From: Paracentrotus lividus
Taxonomy: Eukaryota; Echinodermata; Echinoidea; Camarodonta; Echinidae
DNA length: 64,000 nucleotides
Direction of reading: 5' to 3'
Assembly (NCBI GenBank): GCA_940671915.1
Contig: CALNVZ010003426.1
Location: 51,522,474 to 51,586,473 of the forward strand
Shown: piece by piece, positions 1-63,356 of the stretch
How positions within the stretch are numbered: the first letter of the stretch is position 1
Layout: every line of letters starts with the position of its first letter
Translations under genes and position numbers: made by a program
Notes under the pieces: model-generated
What the model was told of the DNA's origin: nothing
Databases searched by the model: none
What the model saw: the letters and a program-made list of their open reading frames with translations, nothing else

Positions 1-1069
1 CAAAGTTAGCATAGACTTAATAGATGGGTATCATTTTGTTCACCAAAACCCTGTAAGAAAAATGAGGTATTGCACACATTAAGTTAAGATAAAGAAAGGG
101 TACCATTCTACGTCCTACAAACCTGTTCCACATGTTATTATTGTTGCCTACTCCTGTAAAGTAACATGCATTGAAAAATAGGACTTGCCCATGTTTGGTA
201 ATGATTCAATGACAAACCCTTAAAAAGTTACAAAGATTTCATTTGGAATGGAGAAAGAGTCATAAGCATTATAGTACTTTCTAGTTCAAAAAAATATATC
301 ACTTTGGGCAGTTCAAAGCTAATGTCCCCAGTGTGGTACATAACATTGAGAGATGTTAAATGAGGCTCAAGACATGTCATGATACAAGCCTCTGCATTAA
401 TAATAATATACGTGTGTTCATAAGGGATGCAGCAGTTTTCTTAATTCATAATCGGTATTAAATATCATCGATAAGAATGTTCCAAAAATTGGCCCATACT
501 ATTACAAGGAAGGAAACTTGACAATTCATAGAGATGTAATAACAGACAAATTCTGTGAGTGATAAATGCTCTGACCTACATGTACAAGAATCATATGACT
601 AATGGAAATATGGCAGTTATGTTGGTTAAAGGAGTATATTTAAACTGAGAATGTAACAGAGAATGTAGTCAGAAATAAATAAAGGTAGCATTCAAGAAGT
701 AGCAAAGATTAGAATGACTACTGGGTGGGGATTCACTAACAGCTAAAATCAATCCCAACTGGAATAAAATCAATTTTAGGATCAATAGCCATGTTATAGT
801 TCCATACATGTATGTCCATAGTTAAGATTGATTTTAGTTAATCACCGACATGATCCTTAGGAAAAAACAAAAAACTTCCATCTAACATCGACTGCTTTTT
901 AGCCATCCAAATAAAAGCATGAATTTTCTGAATAGCATTTGCAAGACCTTGCATTTTACGCATTAAAAAAATGGCATAGAAAAGAACTCAAAATAACACC
1001 ATCCTAATATTATATAGCAGGTAACAAAACTACCAGCAGACACAAAAACAAGTACATGGGATTACATCA
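1..1069. other. BRSK 3' UTR/downstream sequence
   Basis: AT-rich sequence following the BRSK stop, without a coding region. It contains one small palindromic repeat (about 727-846). Probably 3' UTR at least near 1069. Confidence 0.5.
727..846. mobile_element. Small palindromic MITE-like repeat
   Basis: The left end (GGGGATTCACTAAC, then CTAAAATCAATC) and the reverse complement of the right end (GGTGATTAACTAAAATCAAT) match with a short gap, giving inverted ends around a 60-base middle. No clear target duplication. Confidence 0.4.
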
Positions 1070-52901
<51,832 letters not shown>

Positions 52902-53283
52902 TGTGTATTTTTAATGAATTTAAATATTTGTGACCTCAATTTTGCAAAAATCGGCAAAAAGGCTGCTTTTCTGGGGTGGAAATCACAATAGCAGTCTACA
53001 TTTTCCTTTCTCTTGTCCAAACACTGCTTTTGGTTCATTGATAGATGGCGCTACAACTTTCGATCTCATCAGCCCTTATCGGGTAAATTTAATATGAGAA
53101 TTGATATTAAAATCAAAATGGCATTGAATCAAGGTTTTACGTTTCATATATTAATGTAGGTCTATTTTCATTCAATTTTTGCATCTTTCTCCTTTCCTCA
53201 TATTTATTTTTCCTTCATAGCATTTCATTTCTATTCATCATTCATTCATGCTCTGTCAGACTGTTTCTCTCTATCCCTGTCTC
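52902..53283. other. BRSK 5' UTR/promoter region
   Basis: Sequence immediately upstream of the BRSK start. It must contain the 5' UTR, or part of it if an upstream non-coding exon exists. No clear TATA box or CpG-rich promoter is visible. Confidence 0.35.
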
Positions 53284-54600
53284 ATATCATCATCATCATC
53301 ATCACCACCACCACCATTGTCATATATAACCATTATCATCAACATCATTATCATCATCATCACTATTGTCATATATAACTATCATCATCATCACCATTAG
53401 GCCTATACCACTGTCATTTGAGAATTATCACTACTATCACTGTCATATAGATCATCATCATTATCTCTCTCCATCTCTCTTTGTCATCATCATTACCATT
53501 GTCATAATAGCCATTATAATCATATACTAGTATATCCATCATCATCATCATCCCCATTATCTCATATATAATCATTATCATAACAACTGTCATACATAAT
53601 CAATCATCATTAGTATCATCATTACCATCACCATCGTCACAATCAATCACCAAAACCACAATCATCATCACTTTCATTATCTTCATCATCATCATTATAG
53701 TCACCATAAAAATCAATCACCATAACCACAATCACCATCATCATCATCACCATCCTCATTATCATCATGACAATCATCATTACCATCATCATCACCATCA
53801 ATCACCAAAACCACAATCATCATCATCATTATCATCATCAACATCATCATTATTACCACCATGATCACTATCATCACCATCATTATCATCACCATCCTCA
53901 TTATCATCACCATCATCATCACCATCATCACAATCAATCATCAAAACCACAATCATCACCATCATCACCATCATCATTATCACCACCATCATCACCATCA
54001 TTATCATCATCATCCTCATTATCATCATTATCATCACCATCATCATCACCATCAATCATCAAAACCACAATCATCATCATCATCACCATCATCATTATCA
54101 TCACCATCATTATCATCATCATCCTCATTATCATCACCATCATCATCACCATCATCACAATCAATCATCAAAACCACAATCATCACCACCATCACCATCA
54201 TCATTATCATCACCATCCTCATTATCATCATCACCATTATTATCACCGTCATCACAATCAATCATCAAAACCACAATCATCACCACCATCACCATCATTA
54301 TCATCACCATCATTATCATCACCATCCTCATTATCACAATCACCATCATCATTATCATCACCATCATCTTTATCATCACTAACATCATCATCATCATCAC
54401 ATTGTCGCAATCAATCATCACCATAATCATCATCATTATAGCCACCATAACAATCAATCACCACAACCACAATCACCATCATCTTTATCATCACTAACAT
54501 CATCATCATCATCACCATCCTCATTATCATCATCATCATCACCATCATCACAATCAATCATCATAACCACAACCACTATCATCACCATCACAAGCAATCA
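53284..54600 (+). repeat. ATC satellite-like array with higher-order units
   Basis: About 1.3 kb of ATC/ACC/ATT triplets. From 53640 a marker, CAATCAATCATCAAAACCAC or close variants, recurs near 53711, 53797, 53930, 54050, 54158, 54254, 54452 and 54549, giving units of roughly 85-150 bases. Long His/Ser/Ile ORFs are artefacts. Confidence 0.95.
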
Positions 54601-55657
54601 TGACAACCACCATATAACCATCATAACCAATATCATCACTTGGTTTCCTTCTGAAAACTGTGTCCTCACATTCCTTATAATCTTCCTCAGTAAAAACAAT
54701 ACATAATACAAAGACTTTATAAAAGGAAGTAAAATAAATTGGTTTATATTTCTCAGAAAACATTTTCAACTATGATGCAATGAGGATATCTCTCTGTATA
54801 TGTTACAAATTTTAATGAACAAAGAGCAAAACTGACCAGAAATAATTTTATATAACATGATGAAATTTGCTAATTTTTTCATAAAATTTGCTAATTTTTT
54901 CATAAAATATTATTGAATATGATAATCTTACCCAGTAAAGAACAAGGTTTTCATTCAAATTTATTTCTAATATCCAAATGATTGCTCAATCTGAAAATTC
55001 TTTGGACCATTCCACATGATTAACTAAAAAGAACTAATGTGATAATGTGACACTTCTCAAAACCGACAATAATTCACATAAAGAGAAGCAGGTTTTATTA
55101 TTGACAGCTCATTCTTTAATTTGATATACTTGTTAAACTTCAGATAAAACTGCAAGTGCTTGGACAATTGGAAAGATTGAAATATATAGTCTCAGGTAAC
55201 AAATAATAATAATAATATCTGCGACTTATATAGCGCCATTATTAAAATGCTGTAAATTTGTTTTGTTGGTTTGTTTGTTTGCTTGTTTGTTTGGTTTTCT
55301 CTGGGGGGGGGGGGGGGTTGGAAGGGCGGTGAAGTTGCTGATTCGATGTTAAGAGTGAATATATTTAAAAATCGCATGATTACATGTTTACATTGCAATT
55401 ACTGCAAATGTTTTGAAACAAGTTTCTATCAGTTTTTCTATTGTTCCTCCGGTCACAAAACTTTGTCATCTTGCTAGAGTCCACTCCTGTTACAAAGAAC
55501 AGATAGTAGCAGATGTGACCAGTATCACAAGATTTTGTTGAAACACTGCCTTTGGGGCTTGGTCCAATATACCTCTGTATAATGAGAGTGGACTGTAAAA
55601 TGCTTCAAAACTTTGAATTACAGAAAAAAGTCCTTTCTAAAACATTTCTGTTTCCGA
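54601..55657. other. NOP9 3' UTR and downstream
   Basis: AT-rich; includes a SINE-tail-like CGACTTATATAGCGCCATTA at about 55221 and a TTTG/G-run at 55260-55320. No coding region. Confidence 0.5.
55094..55099 (-). promoter_or_regulatory. Candidate NOP9 poly(A) signal
   Basis: AATAAA on the minus strand about 560 bases after the NOP9 stop. It is the nearest convincing one, but AT-rich sequence gives such words often. No AATAAA or ATTAAA was found on the minus strand after the BRSK stop (1-1069), so that 3' end probably lies outside the window. Confidence 0.3.
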
Positions 55658-55798
55658 TCATTCTGCACTCTTGATCTTCTTTTTCTTCTTCTTTTTCTTG
55701 GGTTGTATCTGGTCATTATCCTCTACGGATATTTCTCTCTTCTGGGATAGGTTGCTGAAGATTGCTGTGATTTCATCGTTATCAGCTCCAGCATCCTC
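55658..55798 (-). CDS. NOP9: NOP9 last coding exon (lysine tract, stop)
   Basis: 141 bases ending in TGA at 55660-55658. Encodes EDAGADNDEITAIFSNLSQK, REISVEDNDQIQPK, an eight-lysine run, then IKSAE. Acceptor GTTTTTAG. The basic tail fits a nucleolar protein. Confidence 0.88.
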   Translation of the reverse strand, partial: EDAGADNDEITAIFSNLSQKREISVEDNDQIQPKKKKKKKKIKSAE

Positions 55799-58700
55799 CT
55801 AAAAACAATGAAGATACAAAATAAAAACAGCATAAATATATTTATATTTAACGAGAGCGTACAGATCAATAACATTATTGACTGTGTGTTATAAATAGCT
55901 AGTCTAAAAATGTACATTTTGAGACAACTATTATTGAAACAGTGAATAAATTAGCCTATAATGTTATTTGTATAGCGAAACTAAAATAATTTGAGACTAA
56001 AAGTAGTTGATTTGCTACTTGGTAAACATAATTATTGACCTATGAATGTATTGAGTATTTAATTAATGTGTGATCACTCAATTGGGTCTACAAATGTATA
56101 TCATAAGACTAAACTGTCCAAACTGTTGCATTAGGGGTTAGGAATCAGGGCAGATATGAGTAGTTGAGGACTTGAGCCGGTGCCATACAAGGGTACTGGT
56201 TCGTATTGGCTTTATGTTAAGTTACACACATGTACATCATTGTAGATATGCACCCCGTCTTCTGACAGTAAAGGCAACTGCATACTTCATGATTCGACTG
56301 GCCTATGACTGGGCTATGAATGGCCAAGGGTTAGAAATGACATCACAGCTCTTGTTAGTCAAGAGCCGTAGATCAATCAGTGTGGTCAGTCATAAGGACA
56401 ATTACAAGGATTTGACATGTTGAATCTTCCCTACTGGATCGCTAGGGATCGCAGACTCAATCCAACTTGCTCTGGACAAACATAAAGAGTGCATAAAAGT
56501 CCATAAGTGTGGACAAAAGCTTGCCCTTCTAAACAACAGGTTGGTAAAAGCTTGAAATTCTTTTTTTTTGGGAGATACCCCAACCGATCAAAGTTTTCTG
56601 GGTTCCAAAGAGTGCATGCACAAGTTGCAGACAAGATTGTCTGACAGCAAGGTGTGCCGTGTCAAGGCCTACAACTTCTGTACAACTGACGTCCTCGCAG
56701 TCAGTCATAGACCCGCCGTGAGCCAGTCAGATCGTAAGGTGTGCGAAAGCCTTACGACTCTCAAAAGTAGTATTGCACAGTATTGTTTCATATTAAAGCT
56801 AATGATTAAATGCTCATCATGTGAGCATGGATACACATACATGTCATAGTTTTTATATCTTAAAGATTTATTAATACCCTATCCAGATTGTGTACAACAA
56901 ATAAAGCCAAGAAAGCTTTCCAATACAATGAGAATTTGTAATGCATTTCATTGAGCCATACTTTGTCACCTAACCAAAATAATCAAGCTAAAAAGAGAAC
57001 TGTTTACTCACTTCCATTTGATCTCCTAGTCTTGATTCCTCAGACCCAGTCAATAAAGCTAACTCTTTAGAAAACATATCCTCTGGTTGGTTCTCTTCAA
57101 CAGCCTTCTCTTTTTCTATGAAAACAGAAGGTGAATAAGAATTGATATATGATCAGTTTTACAGCAATACCATTCAAACTAGATGAATCTTCGACCGCGC
57201 ACGGTCGGAAGGCATGCCTCCGTATTGCCACATCGGAAAAAAAAGGCATGCGCATGTTGAGTATTTTACATCCATTTATACACACAAACCATGACATCTT
57301 TGAGATATTGACCCAAATCTATTAAAGTTGTATCATCAGAATTATTTCCAACTCAGGAAGGATGCTACTGATGTAATAAAAAGGATAAACATGTTTAAGT
57401 TGATCTGTCAAAGGTCCTTCAGAAATTGCACAAACGAGTCATTTACATAAATAACCAGTGACCTTTGATGTCCTGACCTCAAAAATCTAATCAGTTCATC
57501 TTTCCTCCCACATGACCCAAGTTTGAAGTTGATCATAAAATGGTTCAGAAGTTACAGCAAGAACGTGCCATTTTCATGTATACAATGACGTCTGTGACCC
57601 TTGACCTTTGACTTTATGACCTCAAAATATAATAAATTCATTGTCCCTACCATATGCACACATGACCCAAGTTTGATGTCATCCATCAAACCGTTCTTAA
57701 GTTATCGCAAGAACAAGCCATTTTCACGTACACAATGTCCTCTGTGGCCTTTGAACTTTGACCTCATGACTCTAAATTCTAATCAGTTTATTGTCCGTCC
57801 CATATGCACATATGACCCAAGTTTGAAAATTGAATCCGTCAACTACGGTTTTTAAGTTTATTGCGAGAACAAGCCATTTTCATGTACACAATGACCTCTG
57901 TGACCTTTTGACTCATGACCCCAAAATTCTGATAAGTTCATTGTCCCTCCCATATGTAAATATGATCCAAGTTTGAAGTTGATCCCTCAAACGGTTTTCT
58001 TAAGTTATCACAAGAACAAGAGCCATTTTCACGTACACAATGACCTGTGACCTTTGACCTCATGACCCCAAATCTAATAAGTTTATTGACTCTCATATAT
58101 GCACATATGACCCAAGTTTCAAGTTTATCCCTCAAAACGGTTCTTAAGTATCACGAGAACAAACTATTTTTTATGTATACAATGACCTCTGTGACCTTTG
58201 ACCCAAAATCTAATCAGTTCATTGCCCTCCCATATGCACACATTACTCAAGTTTGAAGTTGACCCGTCACACAGTTCTTAAGTTTATGGGAGGCGAGAAC
58301 GAGCCATTTTCATGCATACAATGACCTCTGTGACCTTTGACCTTGACCTCATGACCCTAAATCTAATCAGATCATTGTCCCTACCATATGCATACATGAT
58401 CCAAGTTTGAAAGTGATCCGTTCCAAGACGTTCTTAAGTTATCGGCGAGAACGAAAACGGGACGGACGGACGGACGGACAACCCGAAAACATAATGCCTC
58501 CGGCACCACCTTCGGTGGCGGAGGCATAAAAATCTGCTTGTGCAGAAATACTATTAGTAGTGTGATGGGTCCTGTTTACAGTCATCAAGTCATGTTGTTT
58601 TATTGATTTTATTTTCTTCTTCTTCTTCCTGACATTTCTTTTTCATACTGAATTGCTTATATTTTGTATTCAGCGGTCATAAGTATGTGATAAACTGAAC

Positions 58701-61700
58701 GAAAATAGGAAGAACAGGGAGAATGAATACAATAGAATTTTAATGATCAAACATTCAGCCCAATGACAATAAATAAACATGTTAAACATCAAATATAAAC
58801 ATGTTACCAAAAAAAAAGATGCCATTTAAAAATAAAAATCGTCCGCACTTATAATAAAATGATTCTAATGAAGTAATTGAAATATGACTCTAAAAGTGTG
58901 GCCCTCATTGCCCAAAATAGCCCCACAATTTAAAAAGAGCCCCCTCCCTGAAAATTTGGAGAACCAAAAAAGTGGCCCCCTAAAATAATAAAAAAAATTT
59001 TGCACTGGAACATACTTGGTGGTTCTCGTCCTACGATGTCTGCAAATAGTTTCCTCTTCTGAGCTTCTCTCATCTGAATATTCTTCCATTCCTGTCTCCT
59101 GGTTCTCAGATGCCCCAAGGAGAGGTTACGATGGACGAACCGCCCGAACGTATGGGATAGAAGATGACTCTCACGTTCTGCAAGGGTCTCAGCGATGACA
59201 AACTTGCTCTTGATGGATGAAGCCTTGAAAACGCCCTCTATAGTTCTTGAGCCATGTTTGTTGCAGGCGATCTGGAAACAACTGCCCTGTACATTTCATG
59301 AAGTAATAATTAATAGAATGTAACGTTTGACGTATAACAATTGATGATAACCAAAGATTCCCAACTCTTCATTATATCTGGGTTCTGAAGATCACTCACA
59401 CTAAGGTACAGTATTTTTTAGCCCAAATAGCAACATAATGCGGGAATATATGTGATGCATCACATCAAAATCAGACACAAGTCCCCGAGAAAATTCACCC
59501 TGTGTTGAGGAAATTGGCAAAGTAATATTTGGGGGAAATATTTTTTTGATTTTCTGAATTTTCAATGTTTCTGGTATGCTCTGTAAAAAAAAAAAGTGAG
59601 TAGAAATGATTAAGGGAAAGCCTTTAAAACTGGATTGTTTTGTTGCAACATTTTGCTCTTTTCTGGCAACTTGTGTCTGATTTTGATATGATGAGTAACA
59701 TCTTTATGTATTATGACTCTCCTCCAAAATATGCATAATATTGATTAATGCTACTAGATATTGAACAGAATTAAAAACATTCAGCGCTTCTTTAACAAAC
59801 AAACCTTAGACTGGATTCAGAATTTTACAGTGTTTACTGATGGTTCTTTACCTAAATCCAGGAACTGTCATGTACATAACCTTAACCTCCATATTAAACC
59901 AAATCACACCAAAACTAAAACCCATTTAATTGGAGAAAATAAAGCGACAGCACGAGTTTGATCACCAACTAATTATCTCTAAAATATCAACAAAATAAAT
60001 GGAAAAGAACAAACCTTCATTTTCTCAACAAAGTGGTCCTTCTTCTTCTCCCCTATAGCAGTGCTCTTCATGAAAGCCTCTAGCAGATAGCTACCAGATG
60101 GATGGGTTGCCATGGAAACAAGAGTCTCTGGTGTCATTGCCATGAAGCTGTTGAGGATGGTTCCATTCTTGGAGAACTTGAGCATCTCCTGGAGGAGCAG
60201 GGAGCCTTGGAGCTGAATGGAGGGTGTCTCGGTGGATTCCTGTATACACAATACAAGATACTTTATTTATATTAGGTCTTTGTAAACATCTAGTTACAGA
60301 GAAATTTGGATTCCACTGGTATTTCAATAAAAATAAGAAAATACATTGGTACAATAGAGTAGGAAATAATGAAAAGAAATAAATACAACAGAAATTTAGT
60401 GACACAAGTGGTTTTGCACATCAGATGATAATATACCATACCATAAAATAAGCCTAATAGTATACATTAATCATTAATCAACGATGTCATTATTTTTTCA
60501 TTTATCATAATTCATACAAATTATACAATTCATACACAGGGCCTACATAAATTGTCATTGTTATTCATGTCAAATTACTCCAAGCACCATAATTAATCAG
60601 TCAATATAAGCATTTATCTCAGATAAAGAAATTTAACATAGAAATTGTGAGACAGAATAAAGACAGACAGTCAGTTAGAGAGATGAGGGGAGAAACAGAA
60701 AGATGACAGGAAAAAGAAAATAGAAAGTGAAAGAAATACCAAGAAATTGTTGTTTTTTTTTACAAACATAGTACCGAATTCAAATATTTAACACGAATAT
60801 AATGCTAAAGATCTTCCAGAATTCAAGAATGAAACACTACATCTGGGTGTGTAGATGAGATAAGAAAATTAAGGAATTAAAATACCTGTGTTGTATCTTT
60901 TTCTCCATCCTTTTCTTTAAACATGACATCATAGGTTACCATTGCAGCAAATAGAGGTACACACAAACTTTGTCTCTCCCTTGGTTCATGGCAATGAAAT
61001 GCTTTCATCAAGGCTTGAAGGAAAGGAACTAACAAAGGAAAAACAGAATAATAATAAGATTATCATTTTCATTATCATTATCAACTGGCTTTGGTAGACC
61101 TGGTATTATTTTTAACACACACGTTACATGTAAATGTGCAACACATTTTTGTTTAAAAAAAAAACACTGTTGATACTTCAGCACTTAGCACTTGAACAGT
61201 AGCACAAAAATACACCACTGATGGAATTACTTAACTCGAAGAAGAAGTAGAAGAAGAAGGAAAAAAAAAAAGAAGAAGAGGAAGAAAAAGAAGAAGTGCA
61301 TAGTAGCATTTATGATTTCCAGATCTATGTAAGCTCCAAGCCTAATATATCATTCTCAATTTGATCATAAGCACTATAATGACATTCCTATATAAAGGGG
61401 TTTATCACAACAAATAAGATTCCAGTGATTGCCACCAAATTTCTGTCAGTACCCTTTTCTGGGCTAACTCTAATAGGAATATATGGTACTCCCATCATAC
61501 CTTGTTTGGAGGTGTGGCTTACACAGCCAGCAGCCAATCGCTGAATGACTCCAAGATGATTGACAGCTAACACACTCTCAATGTCAGCAACAATTTCCTC
61601 AAAAAGTTCCTCAAACTTTGGAAGAAAAAAACAAGGGAAAGGGAAGGATTTTTTTTTTATGTGTTTGTTTCGCATGAATTAAAGATAATCTTGAGTAGTG

Positions 61701-63356
61701 GTCAAGTTATCTAAATCTCAAGCATTTTAAATAAACACTACACACCAAAGGAATTTGCATAAAATTTTATTCTTTTTATATGTACCCATCAAGATTTGCA
61801 TTTTTCTACTAAATCTACATGTAGGTATTTTAAAGCCAGGAGAGAAATGGAAGAAAGCAATGATACAGCAGTATCCAAGTATTGGCTCTGGATTAGCAAT
61901 ATGCTTTCCTGAAGATAATTCTTTGAACGTTAATATTTTTTAAGGTTTCACCGGTTGTAAAACGATTAGCAGTGGAAGGTTTCATAGTGCACCAAGTATT
62001 CTTTCTTGAGGTTATGAGTGGTCCTGAAAAGGACACGCTCATGCTCTCTCTCTTGGTGTTTTCCATTTTTGAAAATAAACTGAACAATTCAGCCCCATAT
62101 TTACCAACTAGAAACAGCATAATCTTCACACATATTAGTGTGATTTGTAACAAGCTTACCACTGGTAGGTTTTTTGTTCTTTCTAGCAATCTTTGAAGAA
62201 CAAAGTTGGCAGAACCATGCATTGCTAATTTGATGAGCTGACCTTTGAAGCTCCGACCTATGACCTTCAAGAGCAGGTCATCATCAATGACCTTTAGAAT
62301 GACCTCAAGTAGATGACTGCTGATTGGGTGCGTCATTAGCTGTGCTAAAGATCTATGAGAAAGTAATTCATATAAATTTGGGTTACAGCCCGTTAGACCA
62401 AGGGGTCGATAGACCTCAAGACCATTACTGGGTCACATTGACCTTAGGACACCAGGTCACGATATCCTATGAATGACTGCATTTTGTTTTACGCCCAAAC
62501 CCTAAACCTATTCTTAACCCTAGGTCACCGGGTCATGAGGACCTGACACCGGGGTCACAATATCTATTGGCCCCACGGTCTATCGGCCCAGCAGACTATA
62601 GGGATGCCCCCTTTATAGCCCCAATCAACAATAAAACATTTAATCATCATCATCTTGGCCATGTAGCAGCTGATGTGGTCTTGATTATATTCCACTTTGT
62701 TATTCTGTTCCAAGCCAGATTTGTGGCCTATTTCATATTGTTGGTTCTAAAAATTTAATCAAAAAGGAAAAATATATATCTCACCTTTCTTCGGTTTCTG
62801 TAGTAATTTTGCTCAAAAGTTTTGCCTCCTTGAGTATTATCTTGGTCAGACGTTTGCATTGTTCTTTGTCGGTATGATGGAGTGAGAGCAGTAATACTTC
62901 AAGGACTGGTCCAGCCGTTACACTGATCAGGTATTCTATTCAAAGAAAAAAAATTAACAACTATTCTGTTTGGCTGAGATATTACATGAAGATGGAAATT
63001 TAAATGCAATATACAGGTACTTCATGCATTAATCAGAAAGTGCACTGAATGTAGTTATATCTAAATGTTTGTCATGTAATGTTGACAAAGTGAATTTCCA
63101 AAAGGACAAATAAAATCAATCTGAATCTGAACCTGAATTTGAATATAGAAAAAAAAGTTTACAGAAATATATGAAAATTCTTTTTAGTCATCAAAAACAA
63201 TTCACATATACAAATAGTTAACTATTCAAACAAAAGAGATGTGAGACTTACCATTCAAATTATCTGCTTCTTTGATAGCGGTTGAGATGCTTTCCAAACT
63301 GGAGAGGAATTCTTTTGATGGAGAACTGAGAATGATCTTGGTTTCTGTAATCAGCT
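55658..63356 (-). CDS. NOP9: NOP9-like nucleolar Pumilio-repeat protein, 3' part (9 exons)
   Basis: Exons in gene order: 63252-63356, 62785-62935, 62160-62352, 61501-61615, 60886-61028, 60015-60239, 59016-59286, 57012-57115, 55658-55798; 1448 bases in one frame, 481 residues plus TGA. The first visible exon begins with two bases of a split codon, so upstream exons lie outside the window. PUF-type repeats are visible: MTHPISSHLLEVI, MHGSANFVLQRLLE, ATHPSGSYLLEAF, NKHGSRTIEGVF and HTFGRFVHRNLSL. AFHCHEPRERQSLCVPLFAA is a strong NOP9-specific match. The C-terminus is acidic, then an eight-lysine tract fitting nucleolar targeting. Family role: binds pre-18S rRNA near the ITS1 site and is required for 20S to 18S maturation; applied here by homology. 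Confidence 0.92.
55799..57011. other. NOP9 last intron
   Basis: 1.2 kb, non-coding, nothing recognised apart from a slightly GC-richer stretch (56160-56770) of unknown origin. Confidence 0.5.
57012..57115 (-). CDS. NOP9: NOP9 exon (acidic linker)
   Basis: 104 bases; encodes KEKAVEENQPEDMFSKELAL, LTGSEESRLGDQME. Accepted on phase and splice signals (TTTTCATAG, GTGAGTAAA); sequence is low in conservation. The intron upstream of it carries a Helentron-like element. Confidence 0.75.
57116..59015. other. NOP9 penultimate intron
   Basis: Mostly HINE copy 3; the remaining 58530-59015 is AT-rich with nothing recognised. Confidence 0.7.
57179..58527 (-). mobile_element. Helentron/HINE-like element, copy 3
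   Basis: Same ends and core as copies 1 and 2, with about six tandem unit boundaries; located in a NOP9 intron in the same orientation relative to the host gene as copies 1 and 2. Confidence 0.65.
59016..59286 (-). CDS. NOP9: NOP9 exon (last PUF repeats)
   Basis: 271 bases; encodes GSCFQIACNKHGSRTIEGVF, KASSIKSKFVIAETLAERES, HLLSHTFGRFVHRNLSLGHL, RTRRQEWKNIQMREAQKRKL, FADIVGREPP. ACNKHGSR and FGRFVHRN correspond to ACSRHGSR and FGHHVARN of human NOP9. Donor GTATGTTCC. Confidence 0.94.
59457..59695. mobile_element. Palindromic MITE with ATCAAAATCAGACACAAGT arms
   Basis: Left arm 59459-59492 and right arm 59658-59692 are inverted repeats sharing TCAAAATCAGACACAAGT. A relative lies at 41837. 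No clear target duplication. Confidence 0.7.
60015..60239 (-). CDS. NOP9: NOP9 exon (PUF repeat)
   Basis: 225 bases, phase 0; encodes ESTETPSIQLQGSLLLQEML, KFSKNGTILNSFMAMTPETL, VSMATHPSGSYLLEAFMKST, AIGEKKKDHFVEKMK. Corresponds to the LLLQ-x-LL ... SPAGSHVLDA region of human NOP9. Donor GTTTGTTC is non-consensus at +3. Confidence 0.93.
60240..60885. other. NOP9 intron
   Basis: AT-rich, non-coding, nothing recognised. Confidence 0.6.
60886..61028 (-). CDS. NOP9: NOP9 exon (AFHC..VPLFA signature)
   Basis: 143 bases; encodes VPFLQALMKAFHCHEPRERQ, SLCVPLFAAMVTYDVMFKEK, DGEKDTTQ. The strongest family-specific match in this gene. Acceptor TTTGTTAG, donor GTATTTTAA. Confidence 0.94.
61029..61500. 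other. NOP9 intron with AAG run
   Basis: Contains an (AAG)n-like stretch at 61238-61296; otherwise nothing recognised. Confidence 0.6.
61501..61615 (-). CDS. NOP9: NOP9 exon
   Basis: 115 bases; encodes FEELFEEIVADIESVLAVNH, LGVIQRLAAGCVSHTSKQ. Long pyrimidine tract before the acceptor CCAAAG; donor GTATGATGG. Aligns with the FEEL-x-P-V-LE-x-VL-x-x-x-H-x-GV segment of vertebrate NOP9. Confidence 0.9.
61616..62159. other. NOP9 intron
   Basis: Non-coding AT-rich sequence, nothing recognised. Confidence 0.6.
62160..62352 (-). CDS. NOP9: NOP9 exon (two PUF repeats)
   Basis: 193 bases; encodes SLAQLMTHPISSHLLEVILK, VIDDDLLLKVIGRSFKGQLI, KLAMHGSANFVLQRLLERTK, NLPV. HP-x-SSH-x-LE and HG-x-ANFVLQ-x-L are repeat signatures. 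Acceptor TTCTCATAG, donor GTAAGCTTG. Confidence 0.93.
62353..62784. other. NOP9 intron
   Basis: 432 bases; unusual run of GGTCAC/GGTCAT and CCTA words (62395-62590) but no defined repeat. Confidence 0.5.
62785..62935 (-). CDS. NOP9: NOP9 exon (helical repeat)
   Basis: 151 bases; encodes EYLISVTAGPVLEVLLLSLH, HTDKEQCKRLTKIILKEAKL, LSKITTETEE. Alternating helices typical of PUF repeats. Acceptor TTGAATAG, donor GTGAGATA; phases match both neighbours. Confidence 0.85.
62936..63251. other. NOP9 intron
   Basis: 316 bases between two NOP9 exons, AT-rich, nothing recognised. Confidence 0.6.
63252..63356 (-). CDS. NOP9: NOP9 exon (first in window)
   Basis: 105 bases; encodes LITETKIILSSPSKEFLSSL, ESISTAIKEADNLN. 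Acceptor AATAACAG, donor GTAAGTCTC. Phase 2 in, phase 1 out. It sits where human NOP9 has the start of the second half of its PUF array. Confidence 0.8.

Noticed and set aside
53767..54426. Long His/Ser-rich ORFs on the plus strand
   Set aside because: Several frames are open at once because ATC/ACC triplets lack stops; no domain.
57601..57855. TFDLMTPKSNQFIV-type ORFs in the HINE copies
   Set aside because: The same peptide-like words arise in every tandem unit and are broken by indels; nothing suggests translation.
59761..59961. ORF with FTVFTDGS, reminiscent of an RNase H motif
   Set aside because: One short word in 66 residues with no other retroelement residues nearby; chance is likely.
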